Under the pieces are notes generated by a model. The model was not told the DNA's origin. It saw only the letters and a list, made by a program, of their open reading frames with translations, and searched no databases. From positions 3,658,001 to 3,722,000 of the forward strand of contig NZ_CP048031.1 of NCBI RefSeq assembly GCF_010092445.1: a DNA stretch of 64,000 bases, in the 5' to 3' direction. Below are positions 19,162 to 34,258 of the stretch, in pieces. Origin of the DNA: Shewanella sp. Arc9-LZ (GTDB lineage Bacteria > Pseudomonadota > Gammaproteobacteria > Enterobacterales > Shewanellaceae). The translations under genes and the position numbers were made by a program. Position 1 is the first letter of the stretch. The number at the start of each line of letters is the position of its first letter.

Positions 19162-21402
19162 CTAATCGATGTTGATTAAATCTAAAAGGTTATGTTTTCG
19201 CAAGAAACTGGCTAACAAGCCGCGAACCTGGTTTCCATTTGACTGTTGTAAAATAGATCCTAATAACTCAGTGAGCTCTTGCTTTGATACACGCCTGAGT
19301 AAAAAATTGATTCTGGCTAAGCTGCCTTGGTTCATACTAAGTTTGTTATAGCCCATTGCGACTAAAAGCAGTGCACCATAAGGTTCACCCGCAAGTTCAC
19401 CACAAACACTCACATCTAAATCATACAATTTACACTCATCGACAGCTCGTTTAAGTGCCCTAAGAATACCTGGATGATAACTATCAAATAACGAACTCAC
19501 ACTCGGATTATTACGATCGACGGCCAGTAAATATTGCGTTAAATCGTTACTGCCCACCGACACGAAATCGACCCGTTTTGCCACATCTTGCAATTGATAC
19601 AACAATGCAGGAACTTCAAGCATAACGCCGACCTTCGGCCTCACTAAAATAGTCTTTAGTTCTTGGCTTAGTTCGGTAAACGCTTGCTCTAAATATTTTA
19701 ATGTTTGATCTATCTCATCCAGATTACTCACCATTGGTAGTAATATTTGTAATTGATTGCCGTTTCCAGCAGCTTGCAGCATCGCGCGCAATTGCACTAA
19801 AAACAACTCAGGATGATCAAGCGATAAACGAATGCCACGCCAACCTAAAAACGGATTGTCTTCTTTAATTGGAAAATACGGTAACGGTTTGTCGCCGCCA
19901 ACATCCAATGTACGCATGACAACAGGTCTATCACCAGCGGCACTCAATACCTGACGATATACATTGATTTGTTCACTTTCGCTCGGAAAGCGTTGATGGA
20001 GCATAAAGGGAATTTCAGTTCGATACAGCCCAATACCATCTGCGCATTCAGCAATTTCAGAAGCGATACCACTCAATAAACCTGCATTTAAATACAAATG
20101 GATCCGCTGACCATCTGTAGTCACTGATGGTAGGTTTAATTCGGCAGAAAATTGCTTTTGCTTTTCAACATCGGCATCAATCAGTAATTGGTACTCTTCA
20201 ATCACTGCTGGCGATGGCGATACCAATAGCTGGCCACGATTCGCATTGAGGACTAATAGTTTTTGATCGATGTCGATTGATAACACATCATCAACGCCAA
20301 CAATGGCAGGTACACCCAGGGCTCGCGCTAAAATAGCCGCATGAGCATTAACCCCACCACGCTCAGTGACAATACCAGCGAGCTTTTGCCGTGGAAACTC
20401 AGCCAATAAAGTGGCATCCACTTCTTTAGCGACTAAAATAACCGGTTTATCTGGCTCTAACTCTAACCGACCCGGTTCAATAAGCTGTCGAAGTAGTTTT
20501 TGCCCAAGCTCACGAATATCACTGGCGCGCTCTTTTAGATATGGATCTTCCATTTCTAAAAACTGTTTGATATAGCGCAATGACACTCGGCTTACCGCAG
20601 ACTCAGCCTGCCAGCCTAAAGCGACTTCACGGGCATATTCACCACCAAGGCTAGAGTCGTCTAGCAATAATTGAAATGCGGTAAAGATAGAGGCCACATC
20701 AGCAGACTTTTCACGCTCAAAACGTTGCGATATAGACGACAACATGTCTTTACAACGCTGCATGGCCAACTTTAAGCGCTGAATTTCAACATCTATATCG
20801 AAGCAGCTGACCTCGGGTTGTTCCAGAGAAATAACACCGCCTAATACCAGGCCATGAGCAATCGCAATACCACTTGATGCATTAACACCACTGAAAACCA
20901 CTTGCTGTTGCACATTAGTAACAGCCGCTTTGTGTTTCAAGCTGCGCACAACCACCGCCAACTGAGCGGCTAAGGTCATTAAAAATGCTTCTTCACTTTC
21001 ACTGAACTGACGGGCTTCTGGCTGTTGCACCACAATAACGCCCACAACCTGTTTTTGAAAAATAATCGGCACAGCCAAAAATGCACGATATTCTTCTTCT
21101 TCAGCTTCGGGAAATAATTTAAAACGAGGATGAATACGGGCATCGGCAAGATTAACGGCTTCTTCACGCTCAGCAACTAAGCCTACTAAACCTTGCGATA
21201 ATGGCATGCTCACTCGGCCAACGGCAGATTGTTGTAAACCTTCGGTAGCGGATAACACTAGATGTTGTTGTTCAAGGATATAAATAGAACAGCAATGAGT
21301 AGCCATCGCTAATCGAGTTTGTGACACTAATATATTTAATGCACTTTCAAGGCTGCTGGCTCTGGCAACAGCTTGAGTGATATCCCTGAGCATATTTAAC
21401 AC
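19162..21402 (-). CDS. ptsP: PEP-protein phosphotransferase PtsP (enzyme I-Ntr)
   Basis: PtsP takes phosphate from phosphoenolpyruvate and starts the nitrogen PTS chain to NPr and EIIA-Ntr. The 746 residues comprise an N-terminal GAF domain (about 1-150), the enzyme I N-domain with the swivelling phospho-histidine in GGVNAHAAILARALGVPAIVG, and the PEP-binding TIM barrel with GIGLYRTEIPFM, VMRTLDVGGDKPLPYF, GVMLEVPALL, SVGSNDLTQYLLAVDRNN and the catalytic cysteine in VSVCGELAGEP. It is 24 bases downstream of rppH, the same pair as in E. coli. Confidence 0.97.
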   Translation of the reverse strand: MLNMLRDITQAVARASSLESALNILVSQTRLAMATHCCSIYILEQQHLVLSATEGLQQSAVGRVSMPLSQGLVGLVAEREEAVNLADARIHPRFKLFPEAEEEEYRAFLAVPIIFQKQVVGVIVVQQPEARQFSESEEAFLMTLAAQLAVVVRSLKHKAAVTNVQQQVVFSGVNASSGIAIAHGLVLGGVISLEQPEVSCFDIDVEIQRLKLAMQRCKDMLSSISQRFEREKSADVASIFTAFQLLLDDSSLGGEYAREVALGWQAESAVSRVSLRYIKQFLEMEDPYLKERASDIRELGQKLLRQLIEPGRLELEPDKPVILVAKEVDATLLAEFPRQKLAGIVTERGGVNAHAAILARALGVPAIVGVDDVLSIDIDQKLLVLNANRGQLLVSPSPAVIEEYQLLIDADVEKQKQFSAELNLPSVTTDGQRIHLYLNAGLLSGIASEIAECADGIGLYRTEIPFMLHQRFPSESEQINVYRQVLSAAGDRPVVMRTLDVGGDKPLPYFPIKEDNPFLGWRGIRLSLDHPELFLVQLRAMLQAAGNGNQLQILLPMVSNLDEIDQTLKYLEQAFTELSQELKTILVRPKVGVMLEVPALLYQLQDVAKRVDFVSVGSNDLTQYLLAVDRNNPSVSSLFDSYHPGILRALKRAVDECKLYDLDVSVCGELAGEPYGALLLVAMGYNKLSMNQGSLARINFLLRRVSKQELTELLGSILQQSNGNQVRGLLASFLRKHNLLDLINID

Positions 21403-21426
21403 TGTTTCAATCCTCTTTGAAATCAG

Positions 21427-21945
21427 TTAACTCCGTTGTTTGCTTCGTTTTTTACTAAACTCGCGCGTTTGCAGCGCTAATGTCGTCGATGCGAACTCTT
21501 TCATTACCTTTCTATATACGTCGCGCTTAAAAGACACAACCTGACGAACAGGATACCAATAACTCACCCAACGCCAATCATCAAACTCAGGATGACCAGA
21601 AGAATTCAAGTTAATAGTATTATCGTGACCTTTCAATTGTAGTAAAAACCATTTCTGTTTTTGGCCAATGCAAACAGGTTTGCTTTCTTGGCGTACCAAA
21701 CGCTTGGGTAACCGATAACGTAACCAAGATCGAGTGGATGTTAAAATTTGAACATGCTCAGGTCTGAGTCCCACTTCTTCGTAAAGTTCGCGATACATGG
21801 CTTCTTCTACTGATTCGCCATCATCTAACCCACCTTGTGGAAACTGCCATGAATGTTGACCAAAACGTCTGGCCCACATAACTTGTCCAAATTTATTACA
21901 GATAATGATGCCCACATTTGCGCGAAAGCCGTCGCTATCAATCAC
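21427..21945 (-). CDS. rppH: RNA pyrophosphohydrolase
   Basis: RppH removes pyrophosphate from the 5' triphosphate of mRNA and so starts RNase E-dependent decay. The Nudix box [23 protein letters not shown] carries all signature residues (GX5EX7REUXEEXGU). I place the start at the GTG at 21945, giving (M)[16 protein letters not shown] as in the family and 172 residues, with GGAG five bases upstream. An ATG at 21990 adds 15 residues. Divergent from mutH with the DnaA-box region between, the same arrangement as in E. coli. Confidence 0.96.
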   Translation of the reverse strand: MIDSDGFRANVGIIICNKFGQVMWARRFGQHSWQFPQGGLDDGESVEEAMYRELYEEVGLRPEHVQILTSTRSWLRYRLPKRLVRQESKPVCIGQKQKWFLLQLKGHDNTINLNSSGHPEFDDWRWVSYWYPVRQVVSFKRDVYRKVMKEFASTTLALQTREFSKKRSKQRS

Positions 21946-22021
21946 ATGGACTCCAAAAATAACAAATTTTATATCGTCTGATTGTTTCACAAAGCATGCC
22001 TATCGGCAAACCTCTATTTAC

Positions 22022-22446
22022 TGTGGATAATTGAATAACAATGTTAATAAATCAAAATTATCAACAATTAAACCAAGCTACCCTGTGGATTATCCACAAA
22101 ATCTGTGGATATCTCTGTTCGAAACTTTGCTAAAGCTTGATAACAGGCTAAAATTTAGTTGCACCCTTTCTAAGGTAAACTGCTTTTTATTATAATATAC
22201 TCTAATATAATTAGTAACTTAAAAAAAATTGTAAATTAACATTATAGCAAATCGCCGCTATCGTACAAAAAACAAACAACACCAATTAAGATAGCCAATC
22301 ACTCATTTAGCAACTTAAGTTATACACAAATAACAAGGCTTATTTTAAATTAAACCCGCTAAAAAGCTGTTTTATTGCGTTGACTTGGTGTTTTTAATCA
22401 GTTAAAGACAGGTTTTATTACACTTATCCATTAAATCTGTGGATAA
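22022..22446. promoter_or_regulatory. DnaA-box cluster, DARS2-like site
   Basis: Four perfect DnaA boxes (TTATNCACA) lie in 425 bases: 22022-22030 (reverse), 22090-22098 (forward), 22320-22328 (forward, TTATACACA) and 22438-22446 (reverse). One-mismatch boxes are at 22042-22050, 22058-22066, 22084-22092 and 22104-22112. The tightest group, 22084-22112, holds three boxes in 29 bases with alternating orientation, the first two forming the palindrome TGTGGATTATCCACA. The flanks are very AT-rich. E. coli DARS2, which converts ADP-DnaA to ATP-DnaA, lies in this same mutH-rppH gap and has a three-box core. Few GATC sites are present, unlike an oriC. The remaining gap to 22707 shows no gene. Confidence 0.75.
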
Positions 22447-22707
22447 GTATGTGTGAAATGTAGGGGAAAAACGAGTGTAACTCGGGACAAGTATAATATA
22501 AAAACAACCACAACCTAAAAAGAACTTTTAAAACAACCAATTACAAAGGAATTCAATCAAATAACTTTAACCAACTAAAACATGGTCGTTTTTCAACCAC
22601 ATCGCAAATAACTAACTAAACTTGTTCTCGACGAATATTACTTGATAGCATAGCCTGTTGATTTTGATCGTCTATTCATTCTTTTTTCCAGAGGAAAATA
22701 CTCATCC

Positions 22708-23376
22708 ATGGCTAAATCATCGCCATTAGATATAAGCGAATTAATGCAAAGAGCGCACAATATGGCTGGCATTCGTTTAGCTGATATTGCGGCCGATAAT
22801 GACATCATTGTACCAGCCGATTTACGCCGAGATAAAGGTTGGGTAGGCCAACTGATTGAATCTGAATTAGGCGCGCTGGCAGGATCAAAGCCTGAACAAG
22901 ACTTTTTACATTTAGGAGTTGAACTCAAAACGATCCCGATTGATCGCAAAGGCAAACCGCTTGAGACCACTTATGTCACAGTGGCACCGCTGACAAACAT
23001 TCAGGGTATGACTTGGGAAAACAGTTTGGTTTATCATAAATTGCAGAGAGTGTTATGGGTTCCTATTGAAGGCGAACGTAGTATCCCAGTCGGTGATCGT
23101 CGTATAGGCACCCCCATATTGTGGCAACCGAATACGGCACAAGCCAGACAGTTGCAACAAGATTGGGAAGAGATAATGGAGTTAATTGCACTAGGTCAAG
23201 TTGATAAAATTACTGCTCGTCATGGTGAAGTACTGCAATTACGTCCAAAAGCAGCTAATAGCAAAATACTCACCGAAAGCATCGCCGAAGACGGCAGCAT
23301 TCAGTTATCTAATCCCCGAGGCTTTTACCTTAAAATTGATTTTACTCAACAGATATTAACCAATGCCTTTTCATAA
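22708..23376 (+). CDS. mutH: DNA mismatch repair endonuclease MutH
   Basis: MutH nicks the unmethylated strand at hemimethylated GATC during MutSL-directed repair. The active site D...ExK is present in [15 protein letters not shown]; the N-terminal [13 protein letters not shown] and the C-terminal [11 protein letters not shown] segments match the family. Length 222 is normal. Its presence implies a Dam-methylated genome. The ATG at 22708 has a GAGG about 13 bases upstream. It is divergent from rppH across the DnaA-box region. Confidence 0.96.
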   Translation: MAKSSPLDISELMQRAHNMAGIRLADIAADNDIIVPADLRRDKGWVGQLIESELGALAGSKPEQDFLHLGVELKTIPIDRKGKPLETTYVTVAPLTNIQGMTWENSLVYHKLQRVLWVPIEGERSIPVGDRRIGTPILWQPNTAQARQLQQDWEEIMELIALGQVDKITARHGEVLQLRPKAANSKILTESIAEDGSIQLSNPRGFYLKIDFTQQILTNAFS

Positions 23377-23402
23377 TCTGCCATTGTTACATTGCTTGCT
23401 AT

Positions 23403-23699
23403 CTAGGGTCTGTTGATCATTAACATCAATTTTTCAGTGGTACATGGCAATGTTTTACAAAGCAGAGCTTACGACATCTCGTGATACAACATGAGTAAGC
23501 GATAACACACAGAAACAAACCACAAATGCAGCTCAAACGAACCGGCTAAAGGGTGTTTTTAATCTTTATCGAATAAATTGGTGACAAACCGTTAGCCTAA
23601 TTGGAAGTTTCGTCTCTAATATTTATGCCGCCTTGTTAAATAAATAACAAGCCGTTTATCTCGAACAAATTTCAGCCACTAAAGTTCAACAAGCCCTAG
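23403..23699. repeat. MITE-like element, family A, copy 2
   Basis: This 297-base element runs from CTAGGGTCTGTTGATC to GTTCAACAAGCCCTAG, which are inverted repeats of each other (13 of 16 positions). Both ends lie in CTAG, fitting TA target duplication of IS630/Tc1-type elements. It has no coding capacity. It aligns with copy 1 at 6464-6747, including TTTATCTCGAACAAA near the right end. It lies between mutH and the cyclase gene; 23700-23840 holds AT-rich DNA with no other recognised signal. Confidence 0.7.
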
Positions 23700-23840
23700 T
23701 AATGTTGAAAAAACTTTGCGTTAGTACACATATTTCTTCACTTCTATTGATCTAAATCACAAATAAACTATCACATGTAAGCAAATTTTCTATAGACTAC
23801 CCCCCTTATATACTAAGTCATTTGGGCAACCACATCCTCC

Positions 23841-24923
23841 GTGAAAGCACGCCGTCAAACTCAAAAATTATTGTTCGCTATTTTTGCCTGGTGTGTAGCA
23901 ATGGCTTCTTTCGTTTTTTTTCGCTACTCACAATCATCGCAACTGCCTGAATGGGCTGTTGGCAATGCCGATCTCGCCACGCTTGCCATAATGATGGGTG
24001 TTGTATTTGGCGGCTTGCATTGGATGTCCAATCTCATTGCAGATTTTAGCGCCATCAGCCGTTTACCTTATTTATTTTCAGTGGTGTTTAAAGGATTGTT
24101 TTTGCTCCTTGGGGCAACAACCTTGGCGTATGTGACACAATTTTTAAACATGTGGGCCATAGAGAACCACATGGTGACATTACGACAAATGCTCACAGTG
24201 CAGATTATTTATAGCCCATCGTTTCAGGCATTAGTGGTTTATCTTGTTGTGGTAAGGGTCAGCTTAGCTTTTATCGAACAAATGTCGCTGTTGGTTGGCC
24301 CTAAAGTCTTGCTCAATATAGGCCTTGGCAAATACCACAAACCACGTTACGAGCAACAATTATTCTTATTTATCGATATGGTCTCATCAACAGCTCATGC
24401 AGAAACCTTAGGTGATTATCGCTTTAGCCGCCTAATTCAAGATAGCTTTAGCATGTTAGCGGACACAGTAACCGATAATGAAGCTGAAATTTATCGTTAC
24501 ATGGGTGATGCCGTACTTATCCACTGGCCATTAGAGCAAGGTATTAAACAAGACCGTTGTATGAATATCTATTTCGAATTTTGCCAGCAATTGCAGTGGC
24601 AAAGGCAATATTTTGAACAGCAATATGGTTTTGTGCCAAAATTTAAAGCTGCGGCGCATTGTGGCCAAGTTGTAGCTGCGGTAGTCGGCGTACATAAGCA
24701 AGAGATTAGTTTTTTCAGTGATGTATTAAATACCTTGGCACGGCTACAAGACCAATGTAATCCGCTCGGTCAACGAATGTTGCTGTCTGGAGATGTGGTA
24801 CATCGACTTGAGCAACAAAATAGTCAATATGATCTGACTGATTTAGGCCCCATCATGCTTAAAGGTAAAAAACATCCGACTGAAGTGTATGGTGTTGCCC
24901 CAAGAAAATTGACCAACGCCTAA
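23841..24923 (+). CDS. cyaC: membrane class III adenylate/guanylate cyclase
   Basis: The first 150 residues carry four or more membrane helices (LLFAIFAWCVAMASFVFF, LAIMMGVVFGGLHWM, LFSVVFKGLFLLLGATTLAY, ALVVYLVVVRVSLAFI). The C-terminal half is a class III cyclase domain: metal aspartates D179 in LFLFIDMVSST and D223 in YRYMGDAVLIHWP, then KAAAHCGQVVAAVVG and LKGKKHPTEVYGV. Both metal ligands are intact, so activity is likely. In S. oneidensis a gene beside oxyR and hptA is named cyaC; I use the symbol on that basis. The start is GTG 23841 without a clear ribosome site. Confidence 0.8.
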   Translation: MKARRQTQKLLFAIFAWCVAMASFVFFRYSQSSQLPEWAVGNADLATLAIMMGVVFGGLHWMSNLIADFSAISRLPYLFSVVFKGLFLLLGATTLAYVTQFLNMWAIENHMVTLRQMLTVQIIYSPSFQALVVYLVVVRVSLAFIEQMSLLVGPKVLLNIGLGKYHKPRYEQQLFLFIDMVSSTAHAETLGDYRFSRLIQDSFSMLADTVTDNEAEIYRYMGDAVLIHWPLEQGIKQDRCMNIYFEFCQQLQWQRQYFEQQYGFVPKFKAAAHCGQVVAAVVGVHKQEISFFSDVLNTLARLQDQCNPLGQRMLLSGDVVHRLEQQNSQYDLTDLGPIMLKGKKHPTEVYGVAPRKLTNA

Positions 24924-25004
24924 AACTGAGGTTAATTGAGTTTAGTTAAGCTCAATTTCAATCATAAACATGCCTGAAACGCACAGTGCTATGCGACAGA
25001 TAAC

Positions 25005-25034
25005 AAAAAGGCTATTGACGCTTCAATAGCCTTA
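25005..25034. terminator. bidirectional terminator between cyaC and oxyR
   Basis: AAGGCTATTGA / TCAATAGCCTT with a 4-base loop lies between the convergent genes. The T-run is better on the minus strand (CTTTTTG), so it mainly serves oxyR. Confidence 0.85.
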
Positions 25035-25124
25035 TTAACGACACAAATCGCACCTTTGATATTACTAACCTGAAATAAACCATTTTATCGATTCATCCCA
25101 TCTCTCATTTATCCCAAGTTGCGG

Positions 25125-26042
25125 TTAACCTGGTAACGATTGTGCTAGCAGCTTTTGTTGAATCGCTAAGCCTAAGGTTCTAAACGTTGAAATACGGCTG
25201 GTAGTTTTACGCCAAACTAAGCCAATATCACGATAAGGAGCTTCACCCGGCGGATCCATTGCAACAAGATCAGTATCAGTTAAAATACCGGTATCAATGG
25301 CCATTTGGGGTAAAAATGTGGTGCCTAGTTTACTGTTTACCATCTGCACCAAGGTATGCAAACTGGTTGCAGCAAATGGATTGATTTTGGCACTATCACC
25401 CAATTGGCATGCTGTTATCGCGTGACCGGTAATGCAATGTTCAGCTTGGAGTAAAAAGATGCTTTCGTCTGGCATTTTTTGATAGTCAATGGGTTGCAAA
25501 AATTGTTGCGATACCTCTTTATGCATCACCATTTTAAACGGATCGATGCCGACTTTCATACTATGAAAACCACTGGTGTCGACAGGTAACGCTAATATTA
25601 ATAAATCCAACTCACCTTTTGCTAAGGCATCTAATAGACGCTCGGTCGTGTCTTCTTTTAATAACAAACTGAGTTTGGGGTAGTCTTGCTGGCATAACTT
25701 AACGACTCGGCTAAGTAAGAAAGGCGCGATAGTGGGAATACAGCCTAAACGAATTTCTCCGGTCATCGGTTCGCCTTGATTTTTCACTAATTCAACTAAG
25801 TCATCAACATTAGTTAAAATATTTCGAGCACGCTCAACCACTTCTTCACCGATAGCGGTAAACATAAATGATTTATGATCACGTTCAATCAACTGATAAC
25901 CCAGTTGTTCTTCAAGGTTTTGGATACCACTAGATAAAGTCGATTGACTCACAAAGCACATCTTAGCAGCACGATTAAAATTTTGCTCTTGATGTAAATG
26001 AACCAAATAATAAAGGTTCTTGAGGCTAGGAAGATTTTTCAT
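25125..26042 (-). CDS. oxyR: hydrogen-peroxide-sensing LysR regulator OxyR
   Basis: OxyR activates peroxide defence and iron-control genes after forming an intramolecular disulfide. The LysR winged helix is at the N-terminus (LKNLYYLVHLHQEQNFNRAAK, FVSQSTLSSGIQNLEEQLG). The two redox cysteines are C203 and C212 (HCITGHAITAC), with the same spacing as C199/C208 of E. coli. Length 305 fits. It lies next to hptA, and the spacing of about 195 bases with a terminator between shows separate transcription. Confidence 0.95.
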   Translation of the reverse strand: MKNLPSLKNLYYLVHLHQEQNFNRAAKMCFVSQSTLSSGIQNLEEQLGYQLIERDHKSFMFTAIGEEVVERARNILTNVDDLVELVKNQGEPMTGEIRLGCIPTIAPFLLSRVVKLCQQDYPKLSLLLKEDTTERLLDALAKGELDLLILALPVDTSGFHSMKVGIDPFKMVMHKEVSQQFLQPIDYQKMPDESIFLLQAEHCITGHAITACQLGDSAKINPFAATSLHTLVQMVNSKLGTTFLPQMAIDTGILTDTDLVAMDPPGEAPYRDIGLVWRKTTSRISTFRTLGLAIQQKLLAQSLPG

Positions 26043-26136
26043 ATAAACGATTACCCTTATCCATATTAATTCAAATAATGAATTAATTTAGCCAAAATAA
26101 CAAGACACTGATGGTCAATATTGAACAAACGGCCAT

Positions 26137-26166
26137 AAAAAATGCCTCTTCAATAAAGAGGCATTT
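26137..26166 (-). terminator. rho-independent terminator after hptA
   Basis: AAATGCCTCTT / AAGAGGCATTT with a 5-base loop and six T on the minus strand lies 70 bases past the hptA stop, before the oxyR promoter region. Confidence 0.87.
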
Positions 26167-26236
26167 CAACAAACCGATTGTAGGCACTAATGTAGATGTT
26201 AATCTAAACTGATTATGCTGCCTACTCTACTCGTAA

Positions 26237-26602
26237 TTACGCTTTCGCTTCTAAGTAAACTTTCAGTTGTTGTAAATCTTGTGCAGCATGCGCAACGATT
26301 TCAGCAAGCCATACTTTATGTTCTGTTTCCCATTTAGCTTCTTCACCGTGTTGTAGTAACTGTGAAAATTGCTGAATGCGTTTAAGGCCAACAGATCCTG
26401 CTGCACCTTTAAATTTATGAGCTTCTGCACATAACGTTTCTTTATCATTTGCATCGCCAGCTTTCACTAGGCTACTGACATACTCAGGCATTAACTGCTC
26501 GAATAACACTACGCTTTTCAATAACGTTCCAGCACCAATGGCACTGATATATTGCTCAAGCGTATTGAGATCCAATATTGAGTCTAACTGCGTTGTGGCC
26601 AT
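26237..26602 (-). CDS. hptA: stand-alone histidine phosphotransfer protein HptA
   Basis: This 121-residue protein is a single Hpt domain: the phospho-histidine is H62 in EAHKFKGAAGSVGL, flanked by four-helix-bundle sequence. In Shewanella an orphan Hpt protein replaces the missing Hpt domain of the Arc sensor and passes phosphate to ArcA; in S. oneidensis it is encoded beside oxyR, as here. No receiver or kinase domain is present in or next to it. The neighbour context and size make HptA the best reading; function in Arc signalling is inferred. Confidence 0.85.
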   Translation of the reverse strand: MATTQLDSILDLNTLEQYISAIGAGTLLKSVVLFEQLMPEYVSSLVKAGDANDKETLCAEAHKFKGAAGSVGLKRIQQFSQLLQHGEEAKWETEHKVWLAEIVAHAAQDLQQLKVYLEAKA

Positions 26603-26898
26603 AAAGGCACCTCTATCAAAATCTAACTCTATAAAATTACAAATATGATACCGAGTAAAATACCCTATGCAAGGCTTGCCAATATTTAGCCGCTATTTAA
26701 TGGTAAAAAATCACATTTTTACAACATAACTACTCAACTGGTATTACCAATGTTTAAAAAACACTCACTTTGGTAATGTTTCGTCCAATTTATAACTAAT
26801 AATAGCGATTAGTCTGATACATCTTCACAAAACCTAGCGCTATCTTTACTTTGTCCATATTCAGCAGAGACATAATATATCTGCCTAAATACACCACA

Positions 26899-27867
26899 CT
26901 AGGCCGTTTTACTTTGGCTAAACATTAATGCACTGCCTTGGCCACCGTATTCTTTAAGCTCATCCACAATGGCTACTAGTCCGTCCCATCTAAATGCGCA
27001 CCAATCAGGGGCGAGTAACATTGGTTTTTTGGCATAGGCGGTTACGCGGTGAAAGATAATCTCTTTTGGGGTGTGGCGGATAAGTTTTGCCGCCTCATAG
27101 GCATACTCTTCAAGACTCATTAGCGGCATAGGATGATAGCGCCATTGTTTCGCCATAATACTGCCTTCTACAATATGCAAAGGGTGCAGTTTTAGTCCGT
27201 CAACACCAATTCCTAATACGGTTTGTAAACTATTAAAATAGTCAGCAGATGTTTCACCCGGCAGCCCTAATATTAGATGGGTACACACCTTAATACCTTT
27301 AGCGCGAGCCTTTTTAACTGTCTGACGATACTCACACAATTGGTGACCACGATTAATCCGTTTTAACGTGTGATTATTGGCCGTTTGTAGGCCAAGTTCC
27401 AACCACACCTCAATACCTCTTTGTTGATACTCAACGAGTAAATCAAGTACTTCATCGGGTACACAGTCAGGACGAGTGCCTATATGAAGCCCGACAATAT
27501 CGGCATCTTCAAGTGCTTGATCATACTTTTGCTTTAGCACTTTATACTCGTCGTAAGTACTGGTATAAGCTTGAAAATAAGCGATGTATTTAGCGGTAAG
27601 AATAGAATTAACATCCGCAGAGGTAGTACATTTTTTTGCAGATTGGGCGCGTACTTTACCTTCGGTTAACTGCATCGCAATCGGCTGTTCTCTACCTTGT
27701 TCGCCACTAAATGAAACAACATTACAAAAAGTACAACCGCCCACCCCTAACGTGCCATCTCGATTGGGACAGGTAAATTGGCCATCAATAGTTAATTTTT
27801 TTACTCTTTGGCCATATAAATGTTTGCAATGTGCCCCAAACGTATTAACGTAATCATCTAAACCCAC
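26899..27867 (-). CDS. yhcC: YhcC-family radical SAM protein
   Basis: This 322-residue protein belongs to the TIGR01212 radical-SAM family (E. coli YhcC). The iron-sulfur cluster cysteines are in CPNRDGTLGVGGCTFC (C-x10-CxxC here, the family's variant spacing). GLHIGTRPDCVPDEVLDLL, ELGLQTANNHTLKRINRGH and THLILGLPGE are typical of the Elp3-like subgroup. Its biochemical substrate is unknown. The start is the GTG at 27867 with GAGAG six bases upstream. It is divergent from gltB; 26603-26898 between it and hptA shows no gene. Confidence 0.88.
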   Translation of the reverse strand: MGLDDYVNTFGAHCKHLYGQRVKKLTIDGQFTCPNRDGTLGVGGCTFCNVVSFSGEQGREQPIAMQLTEGKVRAQSAKKCTTSADVNSILTAKYIAYFQAYTSTYDEYKVLKQKYDQALEDADIVGLHIGTRPDCVPDEVLDLLVEYQQRGIEVWLELGLQTANNHTLKRINRGHQLCEYRQTVKKARAKGIKVCTHLILGLPGETSADYFNSLQTVLGIGVDGLKLHPLHIVEGSIMAKQWRYHPMPLMSLEEYAYEAAKLIRHTPKEIIFHRVTAYAKKPMLLAPDWCAFRWDGLVAIVDELKEYGGQGSALMFSQSKTA

Positions 27868-28033
27868 AACTTACTCTCATCATCATTCCAAAGTTCGCCA
27901 GTGTAGTCAGACGGTAAACATCTGTCTTGGTGCTAAATCAATAAATGCTCTATCAATTCAAGCGCTCGTTAAAGTTGTGCACAAACTCAAAAAACGTTTA
28001 AAACAATTTAAGTAATTTATACATCACCTAAAA

Positions 28034-28093
28034 TGAATATTTAGTCATTTAGAATAATTTTTTACCCAAAGACTGTATTTGAAATAAAATTCA
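28034..28093. promoter_or_regulatory. two ArgR-box-like sites upstream of gltBD
   Basis: TGAATATTTAGTCA (28034-28047) and TGAAATAAAATTCA (28080-28093) each differ by one base from the ArgR core TGAATWWWWATTCA. They are 46 bases apart, which differs from the 21-base tandem spacing of classic ArgR operators. ArgR repression of gltBDF is described in E. coli; use here is inference. Confidence 0.4.
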
Positions 28094-28205
28094 CTATTTT
28101 TATTTCAAAAATAATTCCCTGCTGTTGTTACAAAAAGGTAAACAATTGTTTGAATGTTTTCTAAAATTCTTTTTATTCAGAACGTTATAGGTGATATATC
28201 ACAGT

Positions 28206-28219
28206 TTACGTTAACGTAA
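28206..28219. promoter_or_regulatory. perfect 14-bp palindrome, LiuR-like operator
   Basis: TTACGTTAACGTAA is a perfect palindrome about 170 bases before gltB. It resembles the operator described for LiuR, the MerR-family regulator of branched-chain amino acid degradation in Shewanella, whose predicted regulon extends beyond liu genes. Assignment rests on motif memory only. Confidence 0.5.
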
Positions 28220-28389
28220 GGTTGGTGGCTTATAACGATTTTTTAGTAATAATATTTCAGTTTGTTGCATTTTTTTGGTTTGACCTTTATTCATTCTCAG
28301 TTTAATTTGAATGGTTCGGGTGCATATCTATGGATATTCTTCAAATTTACCCCGAGTCGTATCAAGTAGAGGTTTAGGGGGTTTTTTGT

Positions 28390-34250
<5,861 letters not shown>

Positions 34251-34258
34251 CAGCTTGC

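Noticed and set aside
21991..22707. Chromosomal origin (oriC) in the rppH-mutH gap
   Set aside because: The DnaA boxes and AT-rich DNA suggest it, but GATC sites are scarce, the usual oriC neighbours (mnmG, mioC, dnaA, rpmH) are absent, and the neighbours match DARS2.
28330..28377. 15-codon leader ORF just before gltB (MDILQIYPESYQVEV)
   Set aside because: There is no ribosome site in front and no control codons; chance is as likely.
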